This document shows positions 44,864 to 54,443 of a stretch of DNA of 64,000 nt, piece after piece. The position numbers and the translations under genes are program-made. The DNA comes from Saccharopolyspora ipomoeae. Its GTDB lineage: Bacteria > Actinomycetota > Actinomycetes > Mycobacteriales > Pseudonocardiaceae. Numbering within the stretch: position 1 is the stretch's first letter; every line of letters starts with the position of its first letter. The stretch is from positions 1 to 64,000 of the forward strand of contig NZ_JASAOF010000004.1 of NCBI RefSeq assembly GCF_029952525.1, written 5' to 3'. The notes beneath the pieces were generated by a model. The model was not told where the DNA came from. It saw only the letters and a program-made list of their open reading frames with translations, and did not search any database.

Positions 44864-46732
44864 ATGAAACCCGCTCACCTCTCGGTCGAGAGCCTGTTCA
44901 GCGACCCGCACCGGCTCAAAGCCCGCATCTCGCCGGACGGCACCCGGATCGCCTTCCTCGCGCCGTGGAAGAACCGCCTCAACGTGTGGGTGCAGGACCT
45001 CGAACCCGGTTCCGAACCGCTGTGCGTGACCGCCGACGAGACCCGCAGCGTCGAGAACTTCCACTGGGCCGACGACCCGCGCTGGCTGCTCTACCTGCAG
45101 GATTCCGGGGGCGACGAGAACTGGCACCTGCACCGCGCCGACGTCCACGCCCCGGGCGTGCCCGCGGTGGACCTGACGCCGTTCCCAGGAGCCCGGGTCG
45201 TCTCGGCGGAACCGTCGATCGGCCGGCCCGGCAAGCTCACCGTCCTGCTCAACGCGCGCACCCCGGCCGAGTTCGACCTGCACGAGCTCGACGTCGCCAC
45301 CGGCGAGCTCACCCTGCTCGGCCGGAGTCCCGGGCTCGGACGCAGCTGGTTCCAGGCCTCCGGTGAACTGCTCGTCACCGGTCTCACCGCCGACGGCGAC
45401 CTCGAACTGCTGCGCCCGGACGCCGACGGCGAGCTGCACCGCGTCGTGCTGCTCCCGGGAGCCGACCACCCGGTGGGCCACCTGTCGCAGATGACGCCCG
45501 ACGGCACCGGCATGTGGATCGGCTCGTACGAGGACGGCGACCGCTCGCGGCTGGTCCGCGTCGACCTGGCCACCGGCGAGCGGACCGAGGTCGACAGCCA
45601 CCCGACGTTCGACCTGGACCCGATCCCGAAGGTGTTCCCGACCGCGCCCGCGACGTTCGTCCTCGACCGGCGCGGCGAGCTGCTGGGCGCCCGCTACCGG
45701 GGCGCGCGCCAGGAGATCCGCCCGATCGACCCGCACTTCGCCGAGGTGCTGGCCGAGCTGGAGAAGCTCTCCGACGGCGATGTGGGCGAGCTGTCGTCCG
45801 ACGACGCCGGGCAGCGCTGGATCGTGTCGTTCCAGCACGACCGCGATCCGGGCGCGACCTGGTTCTACGACCACGCCACGGGCGAGAAGCGGTTGCTGTT
45901 CAAGCCCTACGAGCACCTCGACCCCGAGTCGCTGGCCCCGATGACACCGGTGACGATCAACGCGCGCGACGGGCTGGAGCTGCCGTCGTACCTGACGCTG
46001 CCGGTCGGCGCGGAGCCCTCGGGGCTGCCGATGGTGCTGCTGGTGCACGGCGGGCCGTGGCACCGCGACCACTGGGGCTTCAACCCGCTGGTGCAGCTGC
46101 TGGCCAACCGCGGGTACGCGGTGCTGCAGGTCAACTTCCGGGGTTCGGACGGGTTCGGCAAGGCGCACATGCAGGCCGCGATCGGCGAGTTCGCGGGCAA
46201 GATGCACGACGACCTCATCGACGCCGTGGACTGGGCGATCGAGCGGGGCTACGCCGACCCGGACCGGGTGGCGATCATGGGCGGTTCGTACGGCGGCTAC
46301 GCGGCGCTGGTCGGCGCCACGTTCACGCCCGACCGGTTCGCGGCCGTCGTCGACTACGTGGGCATCTCCGACCTGGCGAACTTCATGCGCACCCAGCCCG
46401 AGTTCGTCAAACCCGCCCTGATCACCAACTGGTTCCGCTACGTCGGCGACCCGGCCGATCCCGAGCAGGAGGCCGACATGCTGGCACGCTCGCCGATCAG
46501 CCACGTCGACAAGATCCGCTCGCCGCTGCTGGTCGTGCAGGGAGCCAACGACGCCCGCGTCGTGCAGGGCGAATCCGACCTGATCGTCGAGGCGGCCCGC
46601 GCTCGCGGCCTCGACGTCGAATACCTGGTGTTCCCCGACGAGGGGCACGCCGTGGTCAACCCGGAGAACCGGGTGACCATGTTCCGCGCCGCCGACCGCT
46701 TCCTCGCCCGCCACATAGGAGACGCCCGATGA
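44864..46732 (+). CDS. S9-family prolyl-oligopeptidase-like serine peptidase
   Basis: 622 residues, cytosolic. The N-terminal half is a TolB-like propeller (ISPDGTRIAFLAPWKNRLNVW, DDPRWLLYLQD). The C-terminal alpha/beta hydrolase has nucleophile Ser475 in GGSYGGYAAL, Asp563 in NDARV and His595 in DEGHAV. The family cleaves short peptides after proline or acylated residues. ATG 44864 with GGGGGAA upstream; an earlier TTG overlaps the promoter. It is coupled by ATGA to a DUF3159 membrane protein. Regulation by MerR is predicted. Confidence 0.92.
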   Translation: MKPAHLSVESLFSDPHRLKARISPDGTRIAFLAPWKNRLNVWVQDLEPGSEPLCVTADETRSVENFHWADDPRWLLYLQDSGGDENWHLHRADVHAPGVPAVDLTPFPGARVVSAEPSIGRPGKLTVLLNARTPAEFDLHELDVATGELTLLGRSPGLGRSWFQASGELLVTGLTADGDLELLRPDADGELHRVVLLPGADHPVGHLSQMTPDGTGMWIGSYEDGDRSRLVRVDLATGERTEVDSHPTFDLDPIPKVFPTAPATFVLDRRGELLGARYRGARQEIRPIDPHFAEVLAELEKLSDGDVGELSSDDAGQRWIVSFQHDRDPGATWFYDHATGEKRLLFKPYEHLDPESLAPMTPVTINARDGLELPSYLTLPVGAEPSGLPMVLLVHGGPWHRDHWGFNPLVQLLANRGYAVLQVNFRGSDGFGKAHMQAAIGEFAGKMHDDLIDAVDWAIERGYADPDRVAIMGGSYGGYAALVGATFTPDRFAAVVDYVGISDLANFMRTQPEFVKPALITNWFRYVGDPADPEQEADMLARSPISHVDKIRSPLLVVQGANDARVVQGESDLIVEAARARGLDVEYLVFPDEGHAVVNPENRVTMFRAADRFLARHIGDAR

Positions 46733-47376
46733 CCGCGACCGAGAAGCCCACCGACGTGAAGCAGGCCCTGGTCGACGGTGTCGGCGGGCCGATGGGGATG
46801 CTCTACACCGCCCTGCCGGTGGTGGTGTTCGTGACCGCGGTCCCGTTCCTGCCGCTCATGGTTGCGATCGGCGTCGCCCTCGCGGCGGCGCTGGTGCTCA
46901 CCGGTGTGCGGGTGCTGCGCGGGGAACGCCTCTCCTCGGCCCTGGGCGGCGTGATCGCCATCGCTGCGGCCGGCGGTGTCGCGGCGCTGACCGGGTCGGC
47001 GAAGGACTTCTTCCTGATCGGGATCTGGGCCAGCCTCGCCGGGGCGGTGGTCGTGCTCGCCTCGATGCTCGTCGGTCGCCCGCTGACCGGCGTCATCTGG
47101 AGCCTCTTCCACGGCGGCGGGAACACCTGGCGCCGGAACCGGTCCGCTCTCCGCGCCCACTACCTGGCGTCGCTGGCGGTGCTGGCGGTGTTCGCAGCCC
47201 GCTTCGTGGTCAAGGAATGGCTCTACCTCGAAGACGCCACGGGCTGGCTGGCTTTCGCCAAGATCGCCATGGGAACACCGCTGACTGCCCTGGCGGCGTT
47301 GGTGGTCCTCTGGGCCTTCCGCCACACCACCAAGGTCGTGGAGTCCATGGCCTCGCCACCGCAGCCGGTCAGGTGA
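46729..47376 (+). CDS. DUF3159 membrane protein
   Basis: 215 residues and about five transmembrane segments. VDGVGGPMGMLYTALPVVVFV is the DUF3159 start pattern; a later TGVIWSLFHGGGNTWRRNRSALR loop is also typical. Function unknown. ATG 46729 overlaps the peptidase stop. Its last 8 bases overlap the end of the convergent amaP gene. Confidence 0.82.
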   Translation: MTATEKPTDVKQALVDGVGGPMGMLYTALPVVVFVTAVPFLPLMVAIGVALAAALVLTGVRVLRGERLSSALGGVIAIAAAGGVAALTGSAKDFFLIGIWASLAGAVVVLASMLVGRPLTGVIWSLFHGGGNTWRRNRSALRAHYLASLAVLAVFAARFVVKEWLYLEDATGWLAFAKIAMGTPLTALAALVVLWAFRHTTKVVESMASPPQPVR

Positions 47377-47992
47377 CCCGGCGACCGGCCGCGCGTTCCA
47401 GGCGGAAGTGGACCGCGGCCGGCAGCCGCTCGGCCTCCAACGCCCGGCGGGCTCGCGCCAGGACCTTCTCGTCCAGCTCGGCCCACACGCCGCGCACGTC
47501 CGCGCCCTCCTGCAAGGACAGCGCAAGCCGCAGGTGCGGCCGGTTCTCGGTGCCCGCCATCCGCACCCGGGCACTGCTGACCCCGGTGACCTGCTCGGCG
47601 TCGTCGCGCACCGCGTTGGCCAGTGCGACGGCGGTGACGATGGCCGAACCACCGGACTCGTCCGCCAGCAGCACGTCCGGTCGCCGCTCCGGGCGCAGCG
47701 AGCGCAGCACCCACCAGCCTCCGAGGACCACCAGCAGCACTCCCAGGGCAACGCCCGCGGCGAGGGCGGGCACGCGGTTCGCTCCGACCCAGTCCTGCAG
47801 CACCGGGTCCAGCACCGGCCGCTCCGCGCGGAACCGCCCGAGGAGGCCCAGTCCGACCACCAGCGCCGACGCCCCGGCGGCCAGCAGCACGAACGCCAGC
47901 ACGATCAGCAGCGAGCGTTCGAAGCCCAACGATCGTCCGACCGGTGTGCTGCTCGGCCTCGCGTCGTCCACCGGTCCTCCCACCTGTTCCAT
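47369..47992 (-). CDS. amaP: AmaP-like alkaline-shock membrane anchor
   Basis: 207 residues. Two N-terminal transmembrane segments (SLLIVLAFVLLAAGASALVVG and AGVALGVLLVVLGGWWVL) are followed by a soluble domain with strand patterns SAIVTAVALANAVRDDAEQV and RPHLRLALSLQEGADV. In firmicutes AmaP tethers Asp23 to the membrane; here it follows three Asp23-like genes. ATG 47992 with AAGGAG five bases upstream; a GTG at 47995 overlaps the previous stop and is the alternative. Confidence 0.75.
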   Translation of the reverse strand: MEQVGGPVDDARPSSTPVGRSLGFERSLLIVLAFVLLAAGASALVVGLGLLGRFRAERPVLDPVLQDWVGANRVPALAAGVALGVLLVVLGGWWVLRSLRPERRPDVLLADESGGSAIVTAVALANAVRDDAEQVTGVSSARVRMAGTENRPHLRLALSLQEGADVRGVWAELDEKVLARARRALEAERLPAAVHFRLERAAGRRVT

Positions 47993-48534
47993 CACCGCTC
48001 CTTCGCCGGAGAGACCGACACCGACACGCGCGGGCTGCGTTGCAGCGGCAGCGTCCCGACTGCGGCGGACGCCGCTTCCGCGACCCGCTCGCGCAGGTCA
48101 CCGGTGGTGCGGAACCGCCCGGTCACCTTCACCCGGACCCGTCGCCGACGCGCGGTCACCGCAGCAGCCGCCACCCCGTCCTCGGCTCGCACCCGGTGCC
48201 CGACCAAGCGGGCCAGCGAACGCGAATCCGACGTCGCGGTCACTTCCGGGGCCGGGTCGAGCAACCGGATCGCTCGATGCCCCGCGGACAGCGAAACCAC
48301 CAGCAGCACCAGGCCCACGACCACGCAGCCGGCCGCGACGACCAGCACCGGGACGTCGCGCCAGGTCCACCCCGTCAACTCGGGCCGGGCGTCCGCCCAG
48401 GGCACGAGCACCCCGCCGGAGCCCGGTCGCAACCAGATTCCGACGATCTCCACGACCAGCAGCGCACCGGCGGCCACGACGACCAGCCCGGCCAGCGACG
48501 TGAGCGAACGGACGACGACGCGCACGGGATTCAC
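47992..48534 (-). CDS. DUF6286-type membrane protein with Asp23-like domain
   Basis: 180 residues. It has two transmembrane segments (SLTSLAGLVVVAAGALLVVEIVG; DVPVLVVAAGCVVVGLVLLVVSL) with a short outside loop, then a C-terminal basic Asp23/AmaP-like domain (RRRVRVKVTGRFRTTGDLRERV). GTG 48534 overlaps the upstream stop by GTGA; its own stop overlaps the amaP start. Probable structural member of the envelope-stress complex (inference). Confidence 0.72.
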   Translation of the reverse strand: MNPVRVVVRSLTSLAGLVVVAAGALLVVEIVGIWLRPGSGGVLVPWADARPELTGWTWRDVPVLVVAAGCVVVGLVLLVVSLSAGHRAIRLLDPAPEVTATSDSRSLARLVGHRVRAEDGVAAAAVTARRRRVRVKVTGRFRTTGDLRERVAEAASAAVGTLPLQRSPRVSVSVSPAKER

Positions 48535-48893
48535 TCCACTCGATCTCGTTGGGCGGGCACCAAGGCGGAGACGGTGACCTCCACGTTCAGCACTCCGGCA
48601 CCGGCAAGCCGGGTCAGCTCGTCGCGCACCGCGCCGCGGACCGCGCGGACGGTCTCGCGCACCGGCGCCGGGTAGCCCACCGCCAGGTCCAAGCGGATGC
48701 GCAGCTCCGCGTCCGGCCCGGAGAGCGTCGCCCTCGGACCACGTCGGGTGCGCTCGGTTCCCGGGACTCGGGCCGCGGCGTGCTCGACGATCTTGCGAAG
48801 CACGCCGCGGTCGATCCGCAGCGATCCGCGCTCTTCCGGGACCCGAGCGGACTCGACCTCCGCTGCGCTCCGCTCGGCGGCCGGGGCGCTCAA
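48531..48893 (-). CDS. Asp23/Gls24-like protein 2
   Basis: 120 residues from TTG 48893, overlapping the upstream stop (TTGA). Domain pattern: GSLRIDRGVLRKIVEHAAARVPGT, LRIRLDLAVGYPAPV, and GVLNVEVTVSAL, a diverged Asp23 fold. Soluble. It probably associates with the membrane anchors downstream. Confidence 0.7.
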   Translation of the reverse strand: MSAPAAERSAAEVESARVPEERGSLRIDRGVLRKIVEHAAARVPGTERTRRGPRATLSGPDAELRIRLDLAVGYPAPVRETVRAVRGAVRDELTRLAGAGVLNVEVTVSALVPAQRDRVE

Positions 48894-49069
48894 CGGTCCC
48901 TGCCCCGGCCGAGGAGCTCATCGACGTCCAGTTCCCCGTCCAGCGCCCGGCCGACGACCAAACCGATCGTTCCGAGCACCAGCGCCACCAGGAAACCGGT
49001 GAAACCTCCTGCCGCGGCGGCCACACCGAGGATCAACCCGGCCAGCACCCCCGCCTGCGCACCGTTCAT
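48890..49069 (-). CDS. Small DUF2273-like membrane protein
   Basis: 59 residues from ATG 49069 with GGGAGG eight bases upstream. Two hydrophobic stretches (GVLAGLILGVAAAAGGFTGFLVALVLGTIGLVVGRALDG) and an acidic, basic tail DVDELLGRGRDR, matching the small DUF2273 proteins found in Asp23/AmaP operons. Function unknown. It lies 47 bases after the Asp23-1 stop. Confidence 0.72.
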   Translation of the reverse strand: MNGAQAGVLAGLILGVAAAAGGFTGFLVALVLGTIGLVVGRALDGELDVDELLGRGRDR

Positions 49070-49116
49070 CGCCACAACCTCCCTGCTCGTCGAACCACGT
49101 TCCGGGAAGCGCACGA

Positions 49117-49641
49117 TCATTCGACGCGGGCGGACGCCCCCGCGGAAACGCCGTCGCCGGATTCGTCGTCGTCCGAGGGCAGGTGGATGTCGTTGACCGC
49201 GATGTTGACCTCGATGACTTCCAGACCGGTCATCCGCTCCACGCCGTTGATGACGTTGCCGCGAACGGCGCGGGCGATCTCCACGATGGACGCGCCGTAC
49301 TCCACGACGATGTCCAGATCGATCGCCGCCTGCTTCTCACCCACCTCGACCTGCACGCCCGAGGTCGACGAGGTGCCGCTGCCGCCCGGGATGCGCTCGC
49401 GGATCGCGCCGAACGCACGGGAGACCCCGCCGCCCATCGCGTGCACGCCGGAGATCTCGCGCGCGGCGATCCCCGCGATCTTCTGCACCACTGCGGCGGC
49501 GATCGTGGTCTTGCCGTGCGACGTCTCGTCCGCCGGTCGGGCCGGGACCACGCCGGAACCGGTGGTCAGCGAAGAACCCCCGGACGGCTGGGTGGTCTGG
49601 GTCTCGGTGCGCTGGTTGGTGCTTCCGCTCGACTGGGCCAT
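49117..49641 (-). CDS. Asp23/Gls24 family envelope-stress protein 1
   Basis: 174 residues. A Ser/Thr/Gln-rich N-terminus (about 45 residues) precedes a canonical Asp23 domain: KTTIAAAVVQKIAGIAAREISGVHAM, AAIDLDIVVEYGASIVEIARAVRGNVINGVERMTGLEVIEVNIAV. First member of the cassette and the closest match to firmicute Asp23. ATG 49641 with GGAAGG nine bases upstream. A 132-base gap separates it from the anti-sigma-like gene. Confidence 0.9.
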   Translation of the reverse strand: MAQSSGSTNQRTETQTTQPSGGSSLTTGSGVVPARPADETSHGKTTIAAAVVQKIAGIAAREISGVHAMGGGVSRAFGAIRERIPGGSGTSSTSGVQVEVGEKQAAIDLDIVVEYGASIVEIARAVRGNVINGVERMTGLEVIEVNIAVNDIHLPSDDDESGDGVSAGASARVE

Positions 49642-49773
49642 TGCTGATTCCTTCCGCTCGATCGCTCGCGGCCGGGCCGTGCGGTTCACGGGCCGGGTCG
49701 CTGCCGACGAACAGTCAGATGCGGGTGCCCGACCGACCGTGACGGAAGAGTGAGCTGAAACACACCTCAACCG

Positions 49774-50340
49774 TCAGGTCGCCTCGGGGGGCACCACATC
49801 GGCGATGCGCACCCACACCGCCGGAACGCCGGGACCGAGCGTGACCCGCAGCGCGTCCTCCAGATCCGTCCGAAGTCTCGTGGCCAGCTCGGGTGCCGCC
49901 GATCCGTAGCTCACCTCCAGCTCCACGCAGATCTCCTGCGAGTCGCCGGTGCAGGCCAGCACGCGGGCGCCGGGGACGTTCGCGAGCAGTTCCGCGCTCA
50001 GCCGTCGTGCCAGCACCAGCGCGGCGTGCGGCGTCACGCGCAGCGCACCGCCGTCCTGCGCGATCTCGATCAACGGACCGCTGTCCAGCCCCCGGGCGCG
50101 CCGCGCGGTGAGCAACGCCCGATCAAGCAGGCCGTTCGGCGTTTCGACGGCGACCTCCGCGGCGCGGCGGACCGGGGCCCAGCCAGGACCGAAGCCCGCC
50201 ATGGCAGCCTGGCAGTGCGGGCAGCTCGCGACGTGCGCGGCGAACTCCGGCGGCGCGTCCCCGGCGAGGTGCTCGACCAGCTCGCCGATGGTGTGCCCGC
50301 AGCTGAGCCGCTGCTCGGGGTCGAAGGACGCTTCACCCAC
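49774..50340 (-). CDS. Zinc-finger anti-sigma-like protein fused to Asp23-like domain
   Basis: 188 residues, no membrane segment. The N-terminal part has the anti-sigma zinc-finger pattern H-x3-C-x2-C (His36, Cys40, Cys43 in HVASCPHC). The C-terminal part (about 90-185: ALRVTPHAALVLARRLSAEL, ICVELEVSYGSAAPELATRL, VWVRIADV) follows the Asp23 strand/helix order. GTG 50340 overlaps the end of the sigma gene by 8 bases. The fusion suggests that the anti-sigma senses or joins the Asp23 complex (inference). Confidence 0.72.
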   Translation of the reverse strand: MGEASFDPEQRLSCGHTIGELVEHLAGDAPPEFAAHVASCPHCQAAMAGFGPGWAPVRRAAEVAVETPNGLLDRALLTARRARGLDSGPLIEIAQDGGALRVTPHAALVLARRLSAELLANVPGARVLACTGDSQEICVELEVSYGSAAPELATRLRTDLEDALRVTLGPGVPAVWVRIADVVPPEAT

Positions 50341-50926
50341 GGCGCATCTCCTCCAACCTCGTCAGCAGGGCCAACCGCGCGCGGTGCAGCCGGGATCGCA
50401 GCGCGGCGGTGTTCACCTCTAGCACCTCGGCGATCTCTTCGTAGGACATGCCCTCGAACTCGCGCAGCACCAGCGGCACCCGTTGCGACGGTTCGAGGGT
50501 GGCGATCGCCCGGTGCACCAGATCGGCCTCCTCCGAACGCACGGCGTGGCCCTCCGGGTTGCCCGTCCCGTCGTCGGGGATCAAGTGGTTCATCGACTCG
50601 TCGCTGGTGTCGATCGGCACCGTCGGCTTGCGCCGCCGGACCTGGGCGAGTGCCGCGTTGGTCACCACCCGGTACAGCCACGTGGTGGGCGCCGCCTCGT
50701 TGCGGAAGTGGCGGAGGGAGCGCCACGCGGCGACCCACGCCTCCTGCACCGCGTCTTCGGCTTCCGCGGCGTCCGCGAGGATGCGGTACGCGACCCGGTA
50801 CATGGTGTTGGTGTGCCGACGGACCAGCTCGTCGAAGGCCACGCCGTCCCCGCGCTGGGCGGCGGCCATCAGGTCCCGGTCGGTATCGTCCCGCCCGGTC
50901 ACGTCCGGGATCTCCCGCAGCTCCAC
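50333..50926 (-). CDS. ECF RNA polymerase sigma factor
   Basis: 197 residues. Region 2: RGDGVAFDELVRRHTNTMYRVAYRIL, AEDAVQEAWVAAWRSL. Region 4: LEPSQRVPLVLREFEGMSYEEIAEVLEVNTAALRSRLHRARLAL. Partner of the overlapping zinc-finger protein downstream; likely directs transcription of the Asp23 cassette. GTG 50926 (VELREIP). The promoter region has no clear ECF signature by eye. Confidence 0.92.
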   Translation of the reverse strand: MELREIPDVTGRDDTDRDLMAAAQRGDGVAFDELVRRHTNTMYRVAYRILADAAEAEDAVQEAWVAAWRSLRHFRNEAAPTTWLYRVVTNAALAQVRRRKPTVPIDTSDESMNHLIPDDGTGNPEGHAVRSEEADLVHRAIATLEPSQRVPLVLREFEGMSYEEIAEVLEVNTAALRSRLHRARLALLTRLEEMRRG

Positions 50927-51002
50927 CGCGGCGACTCCGCCAGCGTCCTCACCAGGTGCTTCTCCGGCCGCGCGGGCGCGCGGCGCGCTCTCGGGCGCCG
51001 GT

Positions 51003-51935
51003 TCACGAAGTGCCTCCCCCCGCGCGGACGGCCCGCCGGGCGATGGCGATCTCCCGGGACGGCTGGACGGTGTCGAGCTCGGCGTTGACCGCGCCGCCGA
51101 GCAGCACGGCGAACGCCGTGACGTACAGCCACAGCAGCACGCCCATCGGGGCGGCCAGCGCGCCGTAGACCGGCGAGTTCTCCAGGCTGACGTTCAGGTA
51201 GATCCGCAGCGCGAAGCTGCCCAGCAGCCACACCACCAGCGCCACCGCGGCGCCCGGGACGTGCTCGTGCCACGGCGTGCGGATCGGGACCGAGACCATG
51301 TACAGCGTGCTCAGCGACGCGATCGATCCGATTACGATCAGCGGCCAGTACAGCCCGTACACCAGCCCCGCGGCCTGCGGGACCCACCCGGCGATCACCG
51401 CCGGGCCGACGGCCAGCAGCGGCAGCAGGACCAGCGCCACCAGCAGCCCCACCACGTACACGAGCACCGACATCAACCGCTGCCGCACCACGCCGCGCTG
51501 CCCGCCCAGGCCGTAGACCACCGAGATCGTGTCGATGTAGACGTTCAGCGCGGTCGACCCCGACCAGAGCGCGAGCACGAAACCGATCGAGATGATCCCG
51601 GCCCGTCCCGAACCCAGGACTTCGACCAGCACCGGCCGCAGCAGTTGGTCGATCGCCTGCGGCGACAGCACCGTCCCGGCGGCCCGCACCAAGGTCTCCT
51701 CGACCGCGATCATGGTGCCCTCCCGGCCGAGCCAGCCGGCGAGGTAGCCGAGCGTGCCGACCACGCTCAGCAGGACCGGCGGCAGGGAGGTGAGGGTGAA
51801 GAACGCCGCTTCCCCGGCCAGGCCCGTCAGCCGGTAGCGGCCGCTGCTCTCCACGGTGCGGGCGGTCAGCCGGACCAGGCCCCGCAGCCGCCGGTTGCGC
51901 GGGTGCCGGAGCCGTGCGACGACCTTGTGCGGCAC
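51003..51935 (-). CDS. YihY/BrkB-family membrane protein (second copy)
   Basis: 310 residues from GTG 51935 with GGAGGAGGGG upstream; a longer frame to 52064 lacks a good start. Six transmembrane segments with GEAAFFTLTSLPPVLLSVVGTLGYL, FVLALWSGSTALNVYIDTISVVYG and GALAAPMGVLLWLYVTAFAVLLGGAVNAEL. Only distantly similar to the copy at 24.1-25.1 kb. Function unknown. It ends 76 bases before the ECF gene. Confidence 0.87.
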   Translation of the reverse strand: MPHKVVARLRHPRNRRLRGLVRLTARTVESSGRYRLTGLAGEAAFFTLTSLPPVLLSVVGTLGYLAGWLGREGTMIAVEETLVRAAGTVLSPQAIDQLLRPVLVEVLGSGRAGIISIGFVLALWSGSTALNVYIDTISVVYGLGGQRGVVRQRLMSVLVYVVGLLVALVLLPLLAVGPAVIAGWVPQAAGLVYGLYWPLIVIGSIASLSTLYMVSVPIRTPWHEHVPGAAVALVVWLLGSFALRIYLNVSLENSPVYGALAAPMGVLLWLYVTAFAVLLGGAVNAELDTVQPSREIAIARRAVRAGGGTS

Positions 51936-52166
51936 GACCCCCTCCTCCGAGCGCTCTGCCTCTTGCGTTTCGATCACGAACTGTCCGATGCGCGGGAGGG
52001 CTCCGGCGTCACGGTCCAGATCCGTGATTTTCGGCGATGTCGTGCCGAACCGCCTCGCCGACACGCGCGGGTGAGCGGGGAACGGCGCGTCCCCGGCTCG
52101 CCCGCGGTGGCGCGGGCTCCTGGTTCGACGACGAGGACCACCGCCGATCGAACCGGCGAAGCGCCC

Positions 52167-53600
<1,434 letters not shown>

Positions 53601-53654
53601 TCATCGGCGGTCTTCGCGCTCCTGCTGCCGGGTCCGCTGAACCACCCGCGAGAC

Positions 53655-53685
53655 GGGGCGAGCTCGGTGCGCCCGAGCTCGCCCC
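53655..53685 (-). terminator. Terminator after the fasciclin gene
   Basis: A perfect 13-bp stem, GGGGCGAGCTCGG at 53655-53667 and its complement at 53673-53685, 5-base loop, directly beyond the fasciclin stop on the minus strand. Confidence 0.85.
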
Positions 53686-53691
53686 GCTCGC

Positions 53692-54354
53692 TCAGCGCGG
53701 TGGCATGAGCACCTGGTCGACGACGAAGACCGTCGCGTTGGCGGTGGGGACGTTGCCGCACAGCACGTTCGCACCGTTGACCTTCAGCTGGTCGCCGGAT
53801 CCCTCGATCTTGACCTGCCCGCCCTGAACGGTGTCGACGGTGCCCGCCCTGCCCAGGTCGTCGGCGGTCATCCGCTGCGGGACCACGTGGTAGGTCAGGG
53901 TGCTGGTGAGCGCCTCCTTCTGGGCGGGGTCGGTCAGCATCGCCTGCAGCTGATCGGGCGGAATCGCGTCGAACGCCGGGTCCGCGGGGGCGAACACGGT
54001 GTACTGCGCGTCGGACTTGTTCAACGTGTCGACCAGGCCCGCCGACTTCACCGCGGCGGTCAACTTGGTCAGCAGCGGGTTGTTGGAGGCCGCGGTGCCG
54101 ACCGGATCATCGATCATGCCCTGCACCGAGCCGGGATTCGACGGGTCGGTGGGAACCTGGGCGCAACCCGGTCCGAACACGTCCGCGGCCGTGGTCGTGC
54201 CCTGCTGCATCGGCGCCGCCGGCACCGGGGGCGGTGGCGGGGGAGCCTGCGGCTCGTCCGCCGGCTGCTGCGCGGACTGCCCGCTGCAGGCGGCGAGCCC
54301 GAAGGTGAGCAGCGCAGCACCGGCACCGAGGGCAGTGCGGCGAAGTGCGGTCAT
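53692..54354 (-). CDS. Fasciclin-domain lipoprotein, MPT70/MPT83 type
   Basis: 220 residues. Lipobox GLAAC with Cys23, Pro-rich linker, then a fasciclin domain: NNPLLTKLTAAVKSAGLVDTL, YTVFAPADPAFDAIP, LTYHVVPQRMTADDL, VKVNGANV-like LKVNGANVL and ATVFVVDQVLMP. Two Cys in the mature part (PGCAQ, VLCGN) can pair, as in MPT70. In mycobacteria MPT70/83 are the main SigK targets. A SigK-type promoter lies upstream (54393-54420). ATG 54354 with GAGGAG ten bases upstream. Confidence 0.93.
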   Translation of the reverse strand: MTALRRTALGAGAALLTFGLAACSGQSAQQPADEPQAPPPPPPVPAAPMQQGTTTAADVFGPGCAQVPTDPSNPGSVQGMIDDPVGTAASNNPLLTKLTAAVKSAGLVDTLNKSDAQYTVFAPADPAFDAIPPDQLQAMLTDPAQKEALTSTLTYHVVPQRMTADDLGRAGTVDTVQGGQVKIEGSGDQLKVNGANVLCGNVPTANATVFVVDQVLMPPR

Positions 54355-54392
54355 GGACCATCATCTCCTCTGTCGAACATCGGTCATCCGGG

Positions 54393-54420
54393 ATTCGGAC
54401 CAGGTGCGGCGCGGGATTGG
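54393..54420 (-). promoter_or_regulatory. SigK-type promoter of the fasciclin gene
   Basis: Minus strand: CCAATC (54415-54420), 16-base spacer, CCGAAT (54393-54398), about 32 bases of leader before the ATG. From memory, the mycobacterial SigK consensus is CCATCC-N16/17-CCGAAT. Confidence 0.65.
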
Positions 54421-54443
54421 TTCGATCGCGCAGATTTCGGAAG

